From UBA1422 sp041752735 (GTDB lineage Bacteria; Bacillota; Clostridia; Peptostreptococcales; Anaerovoracaceae): a stretch of 64,000 nt of DNA. Of the stretch, positions 33,114-40,359 are shown in pieces. Location: positions 124,001-188,000 of the forward strand of contig JBGSVW010000020.1 of the NCBI GenBank assembly GCA_041752735.1, in the 5' to 3' direction. Under the pieces are notes generated by a model, which saw only the letters and a program-made list of their open reading frames with translations, did not search any database and was not told the origin of the DNA. Position 1 is the stretch's first letter. The number at the start of each line of letters is the position of its first letter. The position numbers were made by a program, and so were the translations under genes.

Positions 33114-34856
33114 ATGATAGACCGAAAATATCCATTACATCCATATTTTGAAACCATGCCGGGCATCGGTACAGAGTTGCCAAGAAGCCTGAAAAAGAAT
33201 ATTGAAGAGCTGCAAGAGCAAGAAGCCATCGTGGCAGCAGAGGTAGACCGAGTCAAAAATGCCGGCAAACCTACTGAAAAAATGAACCAAACAGGGGAGT
33301 GGACTGCATGGCAGCGTCTTGAATACTTGGTAGAACCGGGCACCTGGTGTCCCCTGCATACCATTTATGATCCCGCTTTCAACGAAGAAGGCACCACCGG
33401 TGTCATTGACGGACTAGGCAAAATCAATGGTCGTTGGGCCATCATCATTGCCTCCAACAACAAGGTCATGGCAGGCGCATGGTTGTCAGGACAAGCAGAC
33501 AATGTGCTACGGGTCACAGACATCGCAAAACGGTTGCATTTGCCGCTGGTTTGGGTACTGAACTGTAGCGGAGCCAAGTTGATGGAACAAGAGAAATGCT
33601 TCCCCAATAGACGTGGAAGCGGAACCCCTTTCTTCCGACATGCTGAACTTCAAAAGCTTGGTATTCCAATTATTGTTGGAATTTATGGCACAAATCCTGC
33701 CGGAGGTGGATATCACTCCATCAGCCCAACTGTCCTGATTGGTCATGAAAAATGTAACATGGCTGTAGGCGGTGCCGGCATCGTCAGTGGTATGGCACCA
33801 AAAGGTTACATTGATGACGAAGTCGCTCAGGCGCTCATTGAAAATACCAAAAAATTCAAAGCAACCCCTCCGGGACGGGTGGAAATCCATCATGATGGTA
33901 CCGGATTCATTCGTGACGTTTGTCAGACGGAAGAAGAAGTCCTGGATGACATCAAGCATTACATGGCAGCCCTGCCCGCATACGCTCCGGATTTTTTCCG
34001 AGTTGCCGCACCGGCAGAACCAAAATATGCTGCAGAAGATCTGTATAGCTTGGTTCCATTGAATCCAAAAAGAATCTATCCCATGGAAGAGGTTTTGGCA
34101 CGTCTTTTTGATAGCAGCGAACACATGGAATTCAAACCCGAAGCCGGACCGGAAATGTACTGCGGCCTGGCTAAAGTAGATGGATTTTTATGTGGATTCA
34201 TTGCCAACCGCCAGGGAGGCCTAGGCACCGGATACCCCAAGTATGCGGATTACGAAGGCATCGGTGGGAAACTCTATCGGGAAGGACTCATCAAAATGAA
34301 TGAGTTTGTCACCCTATGCGGACGGGACCGAATTCCACTTATCTGGGTGCAGGATGCCACCGGAATCGATGTGGGAGACACGGCAGAAAAAGCAGAAATG
34401 CTGGGTCTTGGTATGAGCTTGATTTATTCCATCGAACAGTCCGACAATCCCATGATGACCATCATCCTGAGAAAAGGAACTGCTGCCGCCCATTACGTAT
34501 TGGGTGGACCACAGGGCAATAACAACAATGCCTTCACCATTGGAACAGCTGCAACGGAAATCTACGTCATGCACGGAGAAACCGCAGCGGCAGCCACCTA
34601 CGCCCGAAGACTGGTCAAAGACCAGGAAGAAGGGAAACCATTGGATGAAACCATTGAAAAAATGAATGGCATTATCAAAATGTATACCGAAAAATCAAGG
34701 CCGGTGTACTGCGCCAAGAGTGGATTTGTGGATGAAATTGTAGCATTCCCAGATTTGAGGAATTACTGCAAAGCATTTGCAGGATCATACTACCAGAATC
34801 CCACGACCATATGCGCACCCCACCAAATGATTTTGCCAAGAACCATCAAAGGATAA
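33114..34856 (+). CDS. gcdA: Glutaconyl-CoA decarboxylase alpha subunit (carboxyltransferase)
   Basis: Transfers the carboxyl group of glutaconyl-CoA to biotin, giving crotonyl-CoA. The 580 residues match the Acidaminococcus GcdA in length (587) and, as I recall it, over long runs, including PNRRGSGTPFFRHAEL, GIYGTNPAGGGYHSISPTV, LWVQDTTGIDVG-like LIWVQDATGIDVG and RKGTAAAHYVLGGPQG. This is more specific than the general acyl-CoA carboxylase family; compare the 515-residue relative at 44482. AAAGGAGAATC gives the start. It is last in the operon and followed by a terminator. Confidence 0.93.
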   Translation: MIDRKYPLHPYFETMPGIGTELPRSLKKNIEELQEQEAIVAAEVDRVKNAGKPTEKMNQTGEWTAWQRLEYLVEPGTWCPLHTIYDPAFNEEGTTGVIDGLGKINGRWAIIIASNNKVMAGAWLSGQADNVLRVTDIAKRLHLPLVWVLNCSGAKLMEQEKCFPNRRGSGTPFFRHAELQKLGIPIIVGIYGTNPAGGGYHSISPTVLIGHEKCNMAVGGAGIVSGMAPKGYIDDEVAQALIENTKKFKATPPGRVEIHHDGTGFIRDVCQTEEEVLDDIKHYMAALPAYAPDFFRVAAPAEPKYAAEDLYSLVPLNPKRIYPMEEVLARLFDSSEHMEFKPEAGPEMYCGLAKVDGFLCGFIANRQGGLGTGYPKYADYEGIGGKLYREGLIKMNEFVTLCGRDRIPLIWVQDATGIDVGDTAEKAEMLGLGMSLIYSIEQSDNPMMTIILRKGTAAAHYVLGGPQGNNNNAFTIGTAATEIYVMHGETAAAATYARRLVKDQEEGKPLDETIEKMNGIIKMYTEKSRPVYCAKSGFVDEIVAFPDLRNYCKAFAGSYYQNPTTICAPHQMILPRTIKG

Positions 34857-34880
34857 CATGATATACCAAATAAAAAACAC

Positions 34881-34919
34881 ACGGAAAGAGGCCGGCAAAA
34901 TTTGCCGGTTTCTTTCTGT
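34881..34919 (+). terminator. Terminator after gcdA
   Basis: A long stem: ACGGAAAGA and GCCGGCAAA on the left pair with TTTGCCGG and TTCTTTCTGT on the right, with one mismatch between blocks. It ends the decarboxylase operon. Confidence 0.8.
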
Positions 34920-34979
34920 AATGCCACCGGAAAACATTGAAACTCTTTGGATTTATCCGTGATTATGGCCAGTAAACTT

Positions 34980-35008
34980 TTGACAAAGCAAGGCTCTTCC
35001 GTCATAAT
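34980..35008 (+). promoter_or_regulatory. Sigma-A promoter of the sigma-54 activator gene
   Basis: TTGACA (34980-34985), 17 bases, CATAAT (35003-35008), about 30 bases before the ATG. The activator is thus made from a normal promoter while its likely targets use sigma-54. Confidence 0.78.
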
Positions 35009-35045
35009 ATAATAATGAAGCAATTAGTGGGAAAGGAACGAGACG

Positions 35046-37190
35046 ATGCCCAAATCCAACCCGATTAATTCCTCCAATCTTCTCACCGTAGGAAGTATGA
35101 TGAACCGAAATTTCAAATCCCTGCGCGTTGATGATTCTTTGAGGAAAGTGGTGGAATACTACCATGAATTCAAGATTACCACCTTGCCAGTCGTAGACGA
35201 TGAAGAAAAATTGGTTGGCGTATTCCCAAGAAAGCGCCTGTTTCGTGCATTGCTGGAAGGGGCAGAACTTGATGAACCTTGCAGCAAATACATGGTCAAT
35301 GACCCGGTATTTGTTATGGCTGACCGAACCTACGATGAATACTCTCTTGTTGTACGAGTCACCAAGAGCCGGGTAGACAATGTGGTGGTGCTTGATCATC
35401 AAGAAAAAGTAGTGGGGATTATTGGTACAGCTGAATATCTGAAGGCTGGACTGGATATGATATTGTCCGCCTCGGCGTTGCTGGAATCCCTGTTTATGGT
35501 GAACTATGAAGGCATCGTTATCGTAGATCCCGAAGGGATTATCCAACGAATGAATCCAGCTGCACAGAATATGTTCCATCTTACCATCGAAAAAGTCAAA
35601 GGCAAACGTCTGGATGACATTTGCCCGGGCATAGAAATTTCGTCGAACCGACAGCTTGGATTACGCAGAAACATAGAAGGCCTGCCTGTCATCGTGAATC
35701 AAATTCCCATTATGGACAACGACCAGATTCTGGGATACAGCCTGGCCATCATGGACATTTCCGATATGGAAAAGATGGCACAGGAGTTGGAAATGGTCAG
35801 AGACTTACAGTCTACCATTTCCGGTGTGCTCAACGCCTCCTCCGATGGTGTTTTCGTTTCAGACCACACCGGACACATCAAATATGTCAATGAGCCGGCC
35901 TGTCATTTGGTTTCCCAGGAGTGCAGCGCCATCATCGGCAAAAATATTCAGGAACTTTTCAACACCAGCAGACTAGAAAAGGTATTGGATTCCGGCACAC
36001 CGGAAGTTGACACCTATGATATATTCGGGAAACAATTTATTGTTTCACACATCCCAATTCGTATGAGTCCGTCTGAAGAGGGCATCAAAGGCATGGTCAG
36101 CACGGCCTACCTGAATGACAACTCTGTCACCGAAGAAATCGCCAGAAAATGGTTGTACCTTAATCAGCAGGTTCAGTATTATAGGGATGAACTGGAAAAA
36201 CGCTCCGGTGGTGTAAGCCGATTGGATCAAATGGTCTCCCACAACCCGGTATTCCAGGAAATTAAGAGGGAAGCTCAGTTTATAGCCAGAAGCACCTCTA
36301 CGGTATTGCTCACTGGCGAAAGCGGAGTGGGAAAAGATATGTTTTCCCGTGGATTGCATGAGGCTAGCCCCAGGTCAGCGGGACCCTTTATCAAGGTCAA
36401 CTGCGTTTCAATTCCCGAAACCCTCTTTGAGTCCGAACTCTTTGGCTATGCCCCGGGATCCTTCACAGGAGCCCTAAAAAGTGGCAAGTCCGGATATTTT
36501 GAGCGTGCCAACAATGGAACAATATTTTTGGACGAAATAGGGGATATGCCCCTTTCCGTTCAAGTTAAATTGCTTCAGGTATTGCAAGAAAAAGAATTCA
36601 CCCGGGTAGGGGGCACCGAAAAGCAAAAGGTGGATGTCCGCATCATCGCAGCAACCAACCGGGACCTGCGAGATGCCATTGCAAAAAAAACCTTCCGTGA
36701 GGATTTGTTTTATCGCCTCAACGTCATCGCCTTTCATTTACCCCCTTTACGGGAGAGACCGGAAGATGTGATTCCTCTGGCAGAATCATTTATCAAAAAA
36801 TACAATCAGATTCTGGGTTCCCGGGTAACGGGCATTCAGCAATCTGCCAAAGAAGCACTTCAAAACTATAGTTGGCCCGGAAATATTCGGGAGCTGGAAA
36901 ATGCCATGGAGCGTGCCGCCAACTATGTGTGGGAAGGTGAAGTGGACATTGATAATCTGCCAATACAAATTCGTTCCGGAGATGGAGAATTGCCGACGCA
37001 ACCCCTCAAAGCGCAAGAACCGGTACCGATTCAAGCGGCCTCCTATCAGGACAAATTAATGGACGTAGAGAAACATCTCTTGTTGGATGCCATGGAAAAA
37101 TGTCATGGCAACCGTAGTGCAGCAGCAAGAATGCTTAATTTAAGTCGTTCTGCTTTCTATGACCGCTTAACCAAATACGGTATTAAATAA
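35046..37190 (+). CDS. Sigma-54 enhancer-binding activator with CBS and PAS domains
   Basis: Domain order over 714 residues: a CBS pair (about 10-140), PAS (about 145-245), second PAS (about 255-360), AAA+ ATPase (about 395-620) and a Fis-type helix-turn-helix (about 670-714). Walker A is GESGVGKD at 424-431. The sigma-54 contact loop is GSFTGA at 471-476, a tolerated variant of GAFTGA. The helix-turn-helix reads NRSAAARMLNLSRSAFYDRL. CBS pairs often bind adenosyl compounds (ATP, AMP, CoA or SAM), and PAS domains could sense a pathway acid or redox state. It lies right after gcdA, so it most likely drives the two sigma-54 promoters at 24446 and 25983. Confidence 0.93.
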   Translation: MPKSNPINSSNLLTVGSMMNRNFKSLRVDDSLRKVVEYYHEFKITTLPVVDDEEKLVGVFPRKRLFRALLEGAELDEPCSKYMVNDPVFVMADRTYDEYSLVVRVTKSRVDNVVVLDHQEKVVGIIGTAEYLKAGLDMILSASALLESLFMVNYEGIVIVDPEGIIQRMNPAAQNMFHLTIEKVKGKRLDDICPGIEISSNRQLGLRRNIEGLPVIVNQIPIMDNDQILGYSLAIMDISDMEKMAQELEMVRDLQSTISGVLNASSDGVFVSDHTGHIKYVNEPACHLVSQECSAIIGKNIQELFNTSRLEKVLDSGTPEVDTYDIFGKQFIVSHIPIRMSPSEEGIKGMVSTAYLNDNSVTEEIARKWLYLNQQVQYYRDELEKRSGGVSRLDQMVSHNPVFQEIKREAQFIARSTSTVLLTGESGVGKDMFSRGLHEASPRSAGPFIKVNCVSIPETLFESELFGYAPGSFTGALKSGKSGYFERANNGTIFLDEIGDMPLSVQVKLLQVLQEKEFTRVGGTEKQKVDVRIIAATNRDLRDAIAKKTFREDLFYRLNVIAFHLPPLRERPEDVIPLAESFIKKYNQILGSRVTGIQQSAKEALQNYSWPGNIRELENAMERAANYVWEGEVDIDNLPIQIRSGDGELPTQPLKAQEPVPIQAASYQDKLMDVEKHLLLDAMEKCHGNRSAAARMLNLSRSAFYDRLTKYGIK

Positions 37191-37246
37191 CCCCTGTGAT
37201 GGGGAAAGTTCTTCTATAGCCCCTGAATTTAAGCGAGGAGTATCTA

Positions 37247-38056
37247 TTGAACATTACAACCATGCATTTTAGCCCTACCGGAACCACTCGCAAGGTGGTA
37301 ACCCGATTGGCTTCACAAACCGCCTCACAGCTGGCAGCCCCAATAATCCGGGAAATTGATTTTGCCCAAAAAAAAGCAAGACAGGAAAGCTATGAGTTTT
37401 GTCCGGAAGATTTATTGATCATCGGCGTGCCCGTCTATGCAGGGAGGGTGCCCAACGTACTGAAAGATTTCATTGGTTCCATACAGGGAAACGGCGCTAA
37501 AGCAGTGGCCGTGGTGTTATTTGGAAATCGGAGTTTTGACGATGGGCTGGTGGAACTTCGGGCATTGCTTACATCCGGTGGATTCCATGTCATTGCTGCA
37601 GGCGCTTTTGTGGGGGAGCATGCCTTCTCTAACACGCTGGCCAAAGGCAGACCCGATCAAAACGATCTGATTTTGGTGGATCGCTTTGCAAAACAGCTGG
37701 CCGAAAAAATAAAAAATGGGGATGACAACACAGACTTTTGGATTAAGGGACAAATGCCCCTTGGGAACTACTATACACCCCTTAACATGGATGGCGAAGC
37801 AGTGAATATCCTTAAGGTAAAACCCAAGACTACAGCGGACTGCACAGATTGTAAACATTGCGTGGAAATTTGCCCTATGGAATCTATCCCTTGGGAAGAC
37901 CCCACCCAGGTGACAGGTATTTGCATTAAGTGCGGTGCTTGTATCAAAGGCTGCCCGGTCAAGGCCAAATATTATGATGACCCCGGATTTCTGGGGCATA
38001 AACTTCAAATTGAAACGAATTTTAAGGATCCAAAGGATCCGGAATGGTATTTATAA
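37247..38056 (+). CDS. EFR1 family flavodoxin-ferredoxin fusion, second copy
   Basis: The 269-residue protein has an N-terminal flavodoxin-like domain (HFSPTGTTRKVV near residue 7) and two C-terminal cluster motifs, CTDCKHCVEICP and CIKCGACIKGCP. It differs from the protein at 5131 in sequence but not in plan. The start is TTG 37247, placed seven bases after GAGGAG; no ATG fits better. It lies between the sigma-54 activator and tatD. It could shuttle electrons for the amine pathway, but this rests on position only. Confidence 0.84.
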   Translation: MNITTMHFSPTGTTRKVVTRLASQTASQLAAPIIREIDFAQKKARQESYEFCPEDLLIIGVPVYAGRVPNVLKDFIGSIQGNGAKAVAVVLFGNRSFDDGLVELRALLTSGGFHVIAAGAFVGEHAFSNTLAKGRPDQNDLILVDRFAKQLAEKIKNGDDNTDFWIKGQMPLGNYYTPLNMDGEAVNILKVKPKTTADCTDCKHCVEICPMESIPWEDPTQVTGICIKCGACIKGCPVKAKYYDDPGFLGHKLQIETNFKDPKDPEWYL

Positions 38057-38057
38057 T

Positions 38058-38837
38058 ATGTTTTTTGATTCACACACACATCTTGAAGAGGATGCTATTT
38101 CTGCCATCCAAAGGCCAGACTCACAAATTAGCTATGTCATGGATGTAGGCTCGGATTTGGAGACTTCTTTGCGTGCGGTGGAGCACGCTGCCCAATACCC
38201 CTGGTGCTATGCAGTGGTGGGATACCATCCACACGAAGCCAAGGATATGGGGCAGGTGGAACTGGACATGATTGCAGCATTGGCGCGAAAGCCTAAGGTC
38301 AAAGCCATCGGTGAAATCGGCCTGGACTTTTATCACAATCATTCCGAGCCGGAGGTGCAGCGGGACTGTTTTCGCAAACAAATCAGACTGGCCAACGATC
38401 TTAAGATGCCCATCGTCATTCATTCCCGTGAAGCGGACCAGGAAGTCATGGATATCCTCAAAGAAGAGCAGGCGTTTTCCAATACCCGAAAGTCTTGGTT
38501 TGGTGGGAAGGCCGGTGTATTATTACATTGTTATAGTGGAAGCAAAGAAATGGCCGAGCAATATGTAAAGCTAGGCGCAAGCATTTCGGTAGCCGGACCC
38601 ATCACCTACAAAAATAACAGGCGGACAGTGGAGATGGTAGAGGCTATTGGCCTTGAGCATTTAATGATCGAAACCGACGCACCCTATCTGACGCCGGAAC
38701 CCCATCGTGGCAAGAAGAACCAATCTCCCTACGTGGAATTCACAGCAATGAAAATCGCAGCCATCAAAGGAATCTCACTGGAAGAGGTGGCAAAAGCCAC
38801 CTGTCATAATGCAAAAACTTTTTTTGGTATTGTGTGA
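38058..38837 (+). CDS. tatD: TatD family metal-dependent DNase
   Basis: A TIM-barrel hydrolase, 259 residues. The metal ligands are visible in order: DSHTH at the start, GEIGLDF near residue 91, VIHSRE near residue 121, HCYSG near residue 154 and ETDAPYL near residue 206. These enzymes act as 3'-5' exonucleases in DNA repair and turnover. It starts one base after the EFR1 gene's stop and is followed closely by tilS, a common clostridial neighbour. Confidence 0.93.
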   Translation: MFFDSHTHLEEDAISAIQRPDSQISYVMDVGSDLETSLRAVEHAAQYPWCYAVVGYHPHEAKDMGQVELDMIAALARKPKVKAIGEIGLDFYHNHSEPEVQRDCFRKQIRLANDLKMPIVIHSREADQEVMDILKEEQAFSNTRKSWFGGKAGVLLHCYSGSKEMAEQYVKLGASISVAGPITYKNNRRTVEMVEAIGLEHLMIETDAPYLTPEPHRGKKNQSPYVEFTAMKIAAIKGISLEEVAKATCHNAKTFFGIV

Positions 38838-38849
38838 TATAATAGCGAC

Positions 38850-40277
38850 ATGATTCAACAACCAATCGAAGAAGACTTTAGGGCAACCCTAATGCGTCAC
38901 GCCCTAATTAAAAAAGGAGACCACGTCGTCATCGGCCTTTCCGGAGGTCCCGATTCGGTGTGTCTTTTTCATTTGCTGCTTTCCATTGCCGAAAGCAAGC
39001 AGCTGACATTGCATCCGGTCCACATCAATCATGGATTTCGACCCGGGGCAGCCGACGAGGATCAGGCCTTCGTGGAAGCGCTGACTGCTTCTCATGGAAT
39101 TGTTTGCCGGTCTTTTATTTACGATTGTTACCGCATTGCCATGGAAGAAAAGATATCCAGCGAAGAGGCGGGACGGCATGTCCGTTATGATTCCTTTGCA
39201 ATGGTGGCTGACGAAATCCAGCAGACCGGCGTAGCCAAATCCCAGATTAAGATTGCGGTCGCCCATCATCTAAACGACCAAGTGGAAACCGTACTCTTTC
39301 GGCTTATTCGGGGGACAGGCACTGACGGACTGGCCGGCATGGAATACACCAGAGACAATGGCGCGGGTGTTTCCATCATTCGTCCACTTCTGGACGTGAA
39401 GCGGGAAGACATTGAAGAATATTGCCAAACCCACAATCTGGCGCCACGCACGGACTTAAGCAACAATCAACCCCTTTACACTCGTAACAAAATCCGACTG
39501 GAGCTGATTCCATATATCAAGGACCACTATAATTCCAACTTTGAAGGGGCTATTTTGCGGCTTTGCAAAATCGCCGGAGATGACCGGACCTATCTTGGGC
39601 AGATTGCGGATTTGGCCTTTGACGAACTCTTAAGAAATTCCGAACCTTATCGGTGCGCTTTGGACGGGGCCGGACTTCGTGAACTTTCCCCTTCCATTCG
39701 AAGCCGGGTGTTATTCAAAGCCTTAGAATCCATCGGATTGCCCAGTGGCGTTGGGTATGTCCATATGGAACAAGCGGAAGCCCTCCTTGAAGAGGGTAAA
39801 ACGTCTTCCCAAATGAATTTCCCGGGGGGCGTCGTAATGGAAATCACCTATGACACTGTAGAGCTTTTCAAGCAGGAAGAAAGTAAGACGAGCAAAGCTA
39901 AGCCGCCTGATCTAAAGGTTAGGATTTTCAATATTGAAGATCATATCAATAAACCAGGCACCGCCATGTTTGATTTGGATGCATTCCTGGAAGAATATGC
40001 GTATCTGGTAGATCCCCTTTCCATGATTGTGGCAAGGTCCAGAGAGCCGGGAGACTTCATCGTTTTGCCCGGTGTGGGCGGACGCAAAAGAATTCAGGAT
40101 TTCATGGTGGATCTGAAGGTACCGAGGGATCTGAGGGACGGCATTTATATCGTGGCAATCGGGAACGAAATCCTATGGATTCCCAAAGGATTGACCAATG
40201 CGAGACACACTCAAAATTACAAGGTCACTGAAGAGACAAAAAAGGTCCTCACCCTTGAATTAGATGGTGAATTATGA
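38850..40277 (+). CDS. tilS: tRNA(Ile)-lysidine synthetase
   Basis: Converts C34 of the isoleucine tRNA with anticodon CAU to lysidine, so that AUA is read as Ile; essential. The PP-loop SGGPDS is near residue 30, and HINHGFRPGA and HHLNDQVET follow. The 475 residues include the C-terminal TilS substrate-binding domains. It lies directly upstream of ftsH, the usual Firmicutes order. I see no good ribosome site; a TATAAT box lies a few bases ahead of the ATG, so a short-leader transcript is possible. Confidence 0.94.
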   Translation: MIQQPIEEDFRATLMRHALIKKGDHVVIGLSGGPDSVCLFHLLLSIAESKQLTLHPVHINHGFRPGAADEDQAFVEALTASHGIVCRSFIYDCYRIAMEEKISSEEAGRHVRYDSFAMVADEIQQTGVAKSQIKIAVAHHLNDQVETVLFRLIRGTGTDGLAGMEYTRDNGAGVSIIRPLLDVKREDIEEYCQTHNLAPRTDLSNNQPLYTRNKIRLELIPYIKDHYNSNFEGAILRLCKIAGDDRTYLGQIADLAFDELLRNSEPYRCALDGAGLRELSPSIRSRVLFKALESIGLPSGVGYVHMEQAEALLEEGKTSSQMNFPGGVVMEITYDTVELFKQEESKTSKAKPPDLKVRIFNIEDHINKPGTAMFDLDAFLEEYAYLVDPLSMIVARSREPGDFIVLPGVGGRKRIQDFMVDLKVPRDLRDGIYIVAIGNEILWIPKGLTNARHTQNYKVTEETKKVLTLELDGEL

Positions 40278-40359
40278 TAAGATAACAAAACAAATTTTGT
40301 TTTAAACAACAAATTTGTGGGCATCAACAAGCAACACGCTTAATGGAGGAATTACGAAC

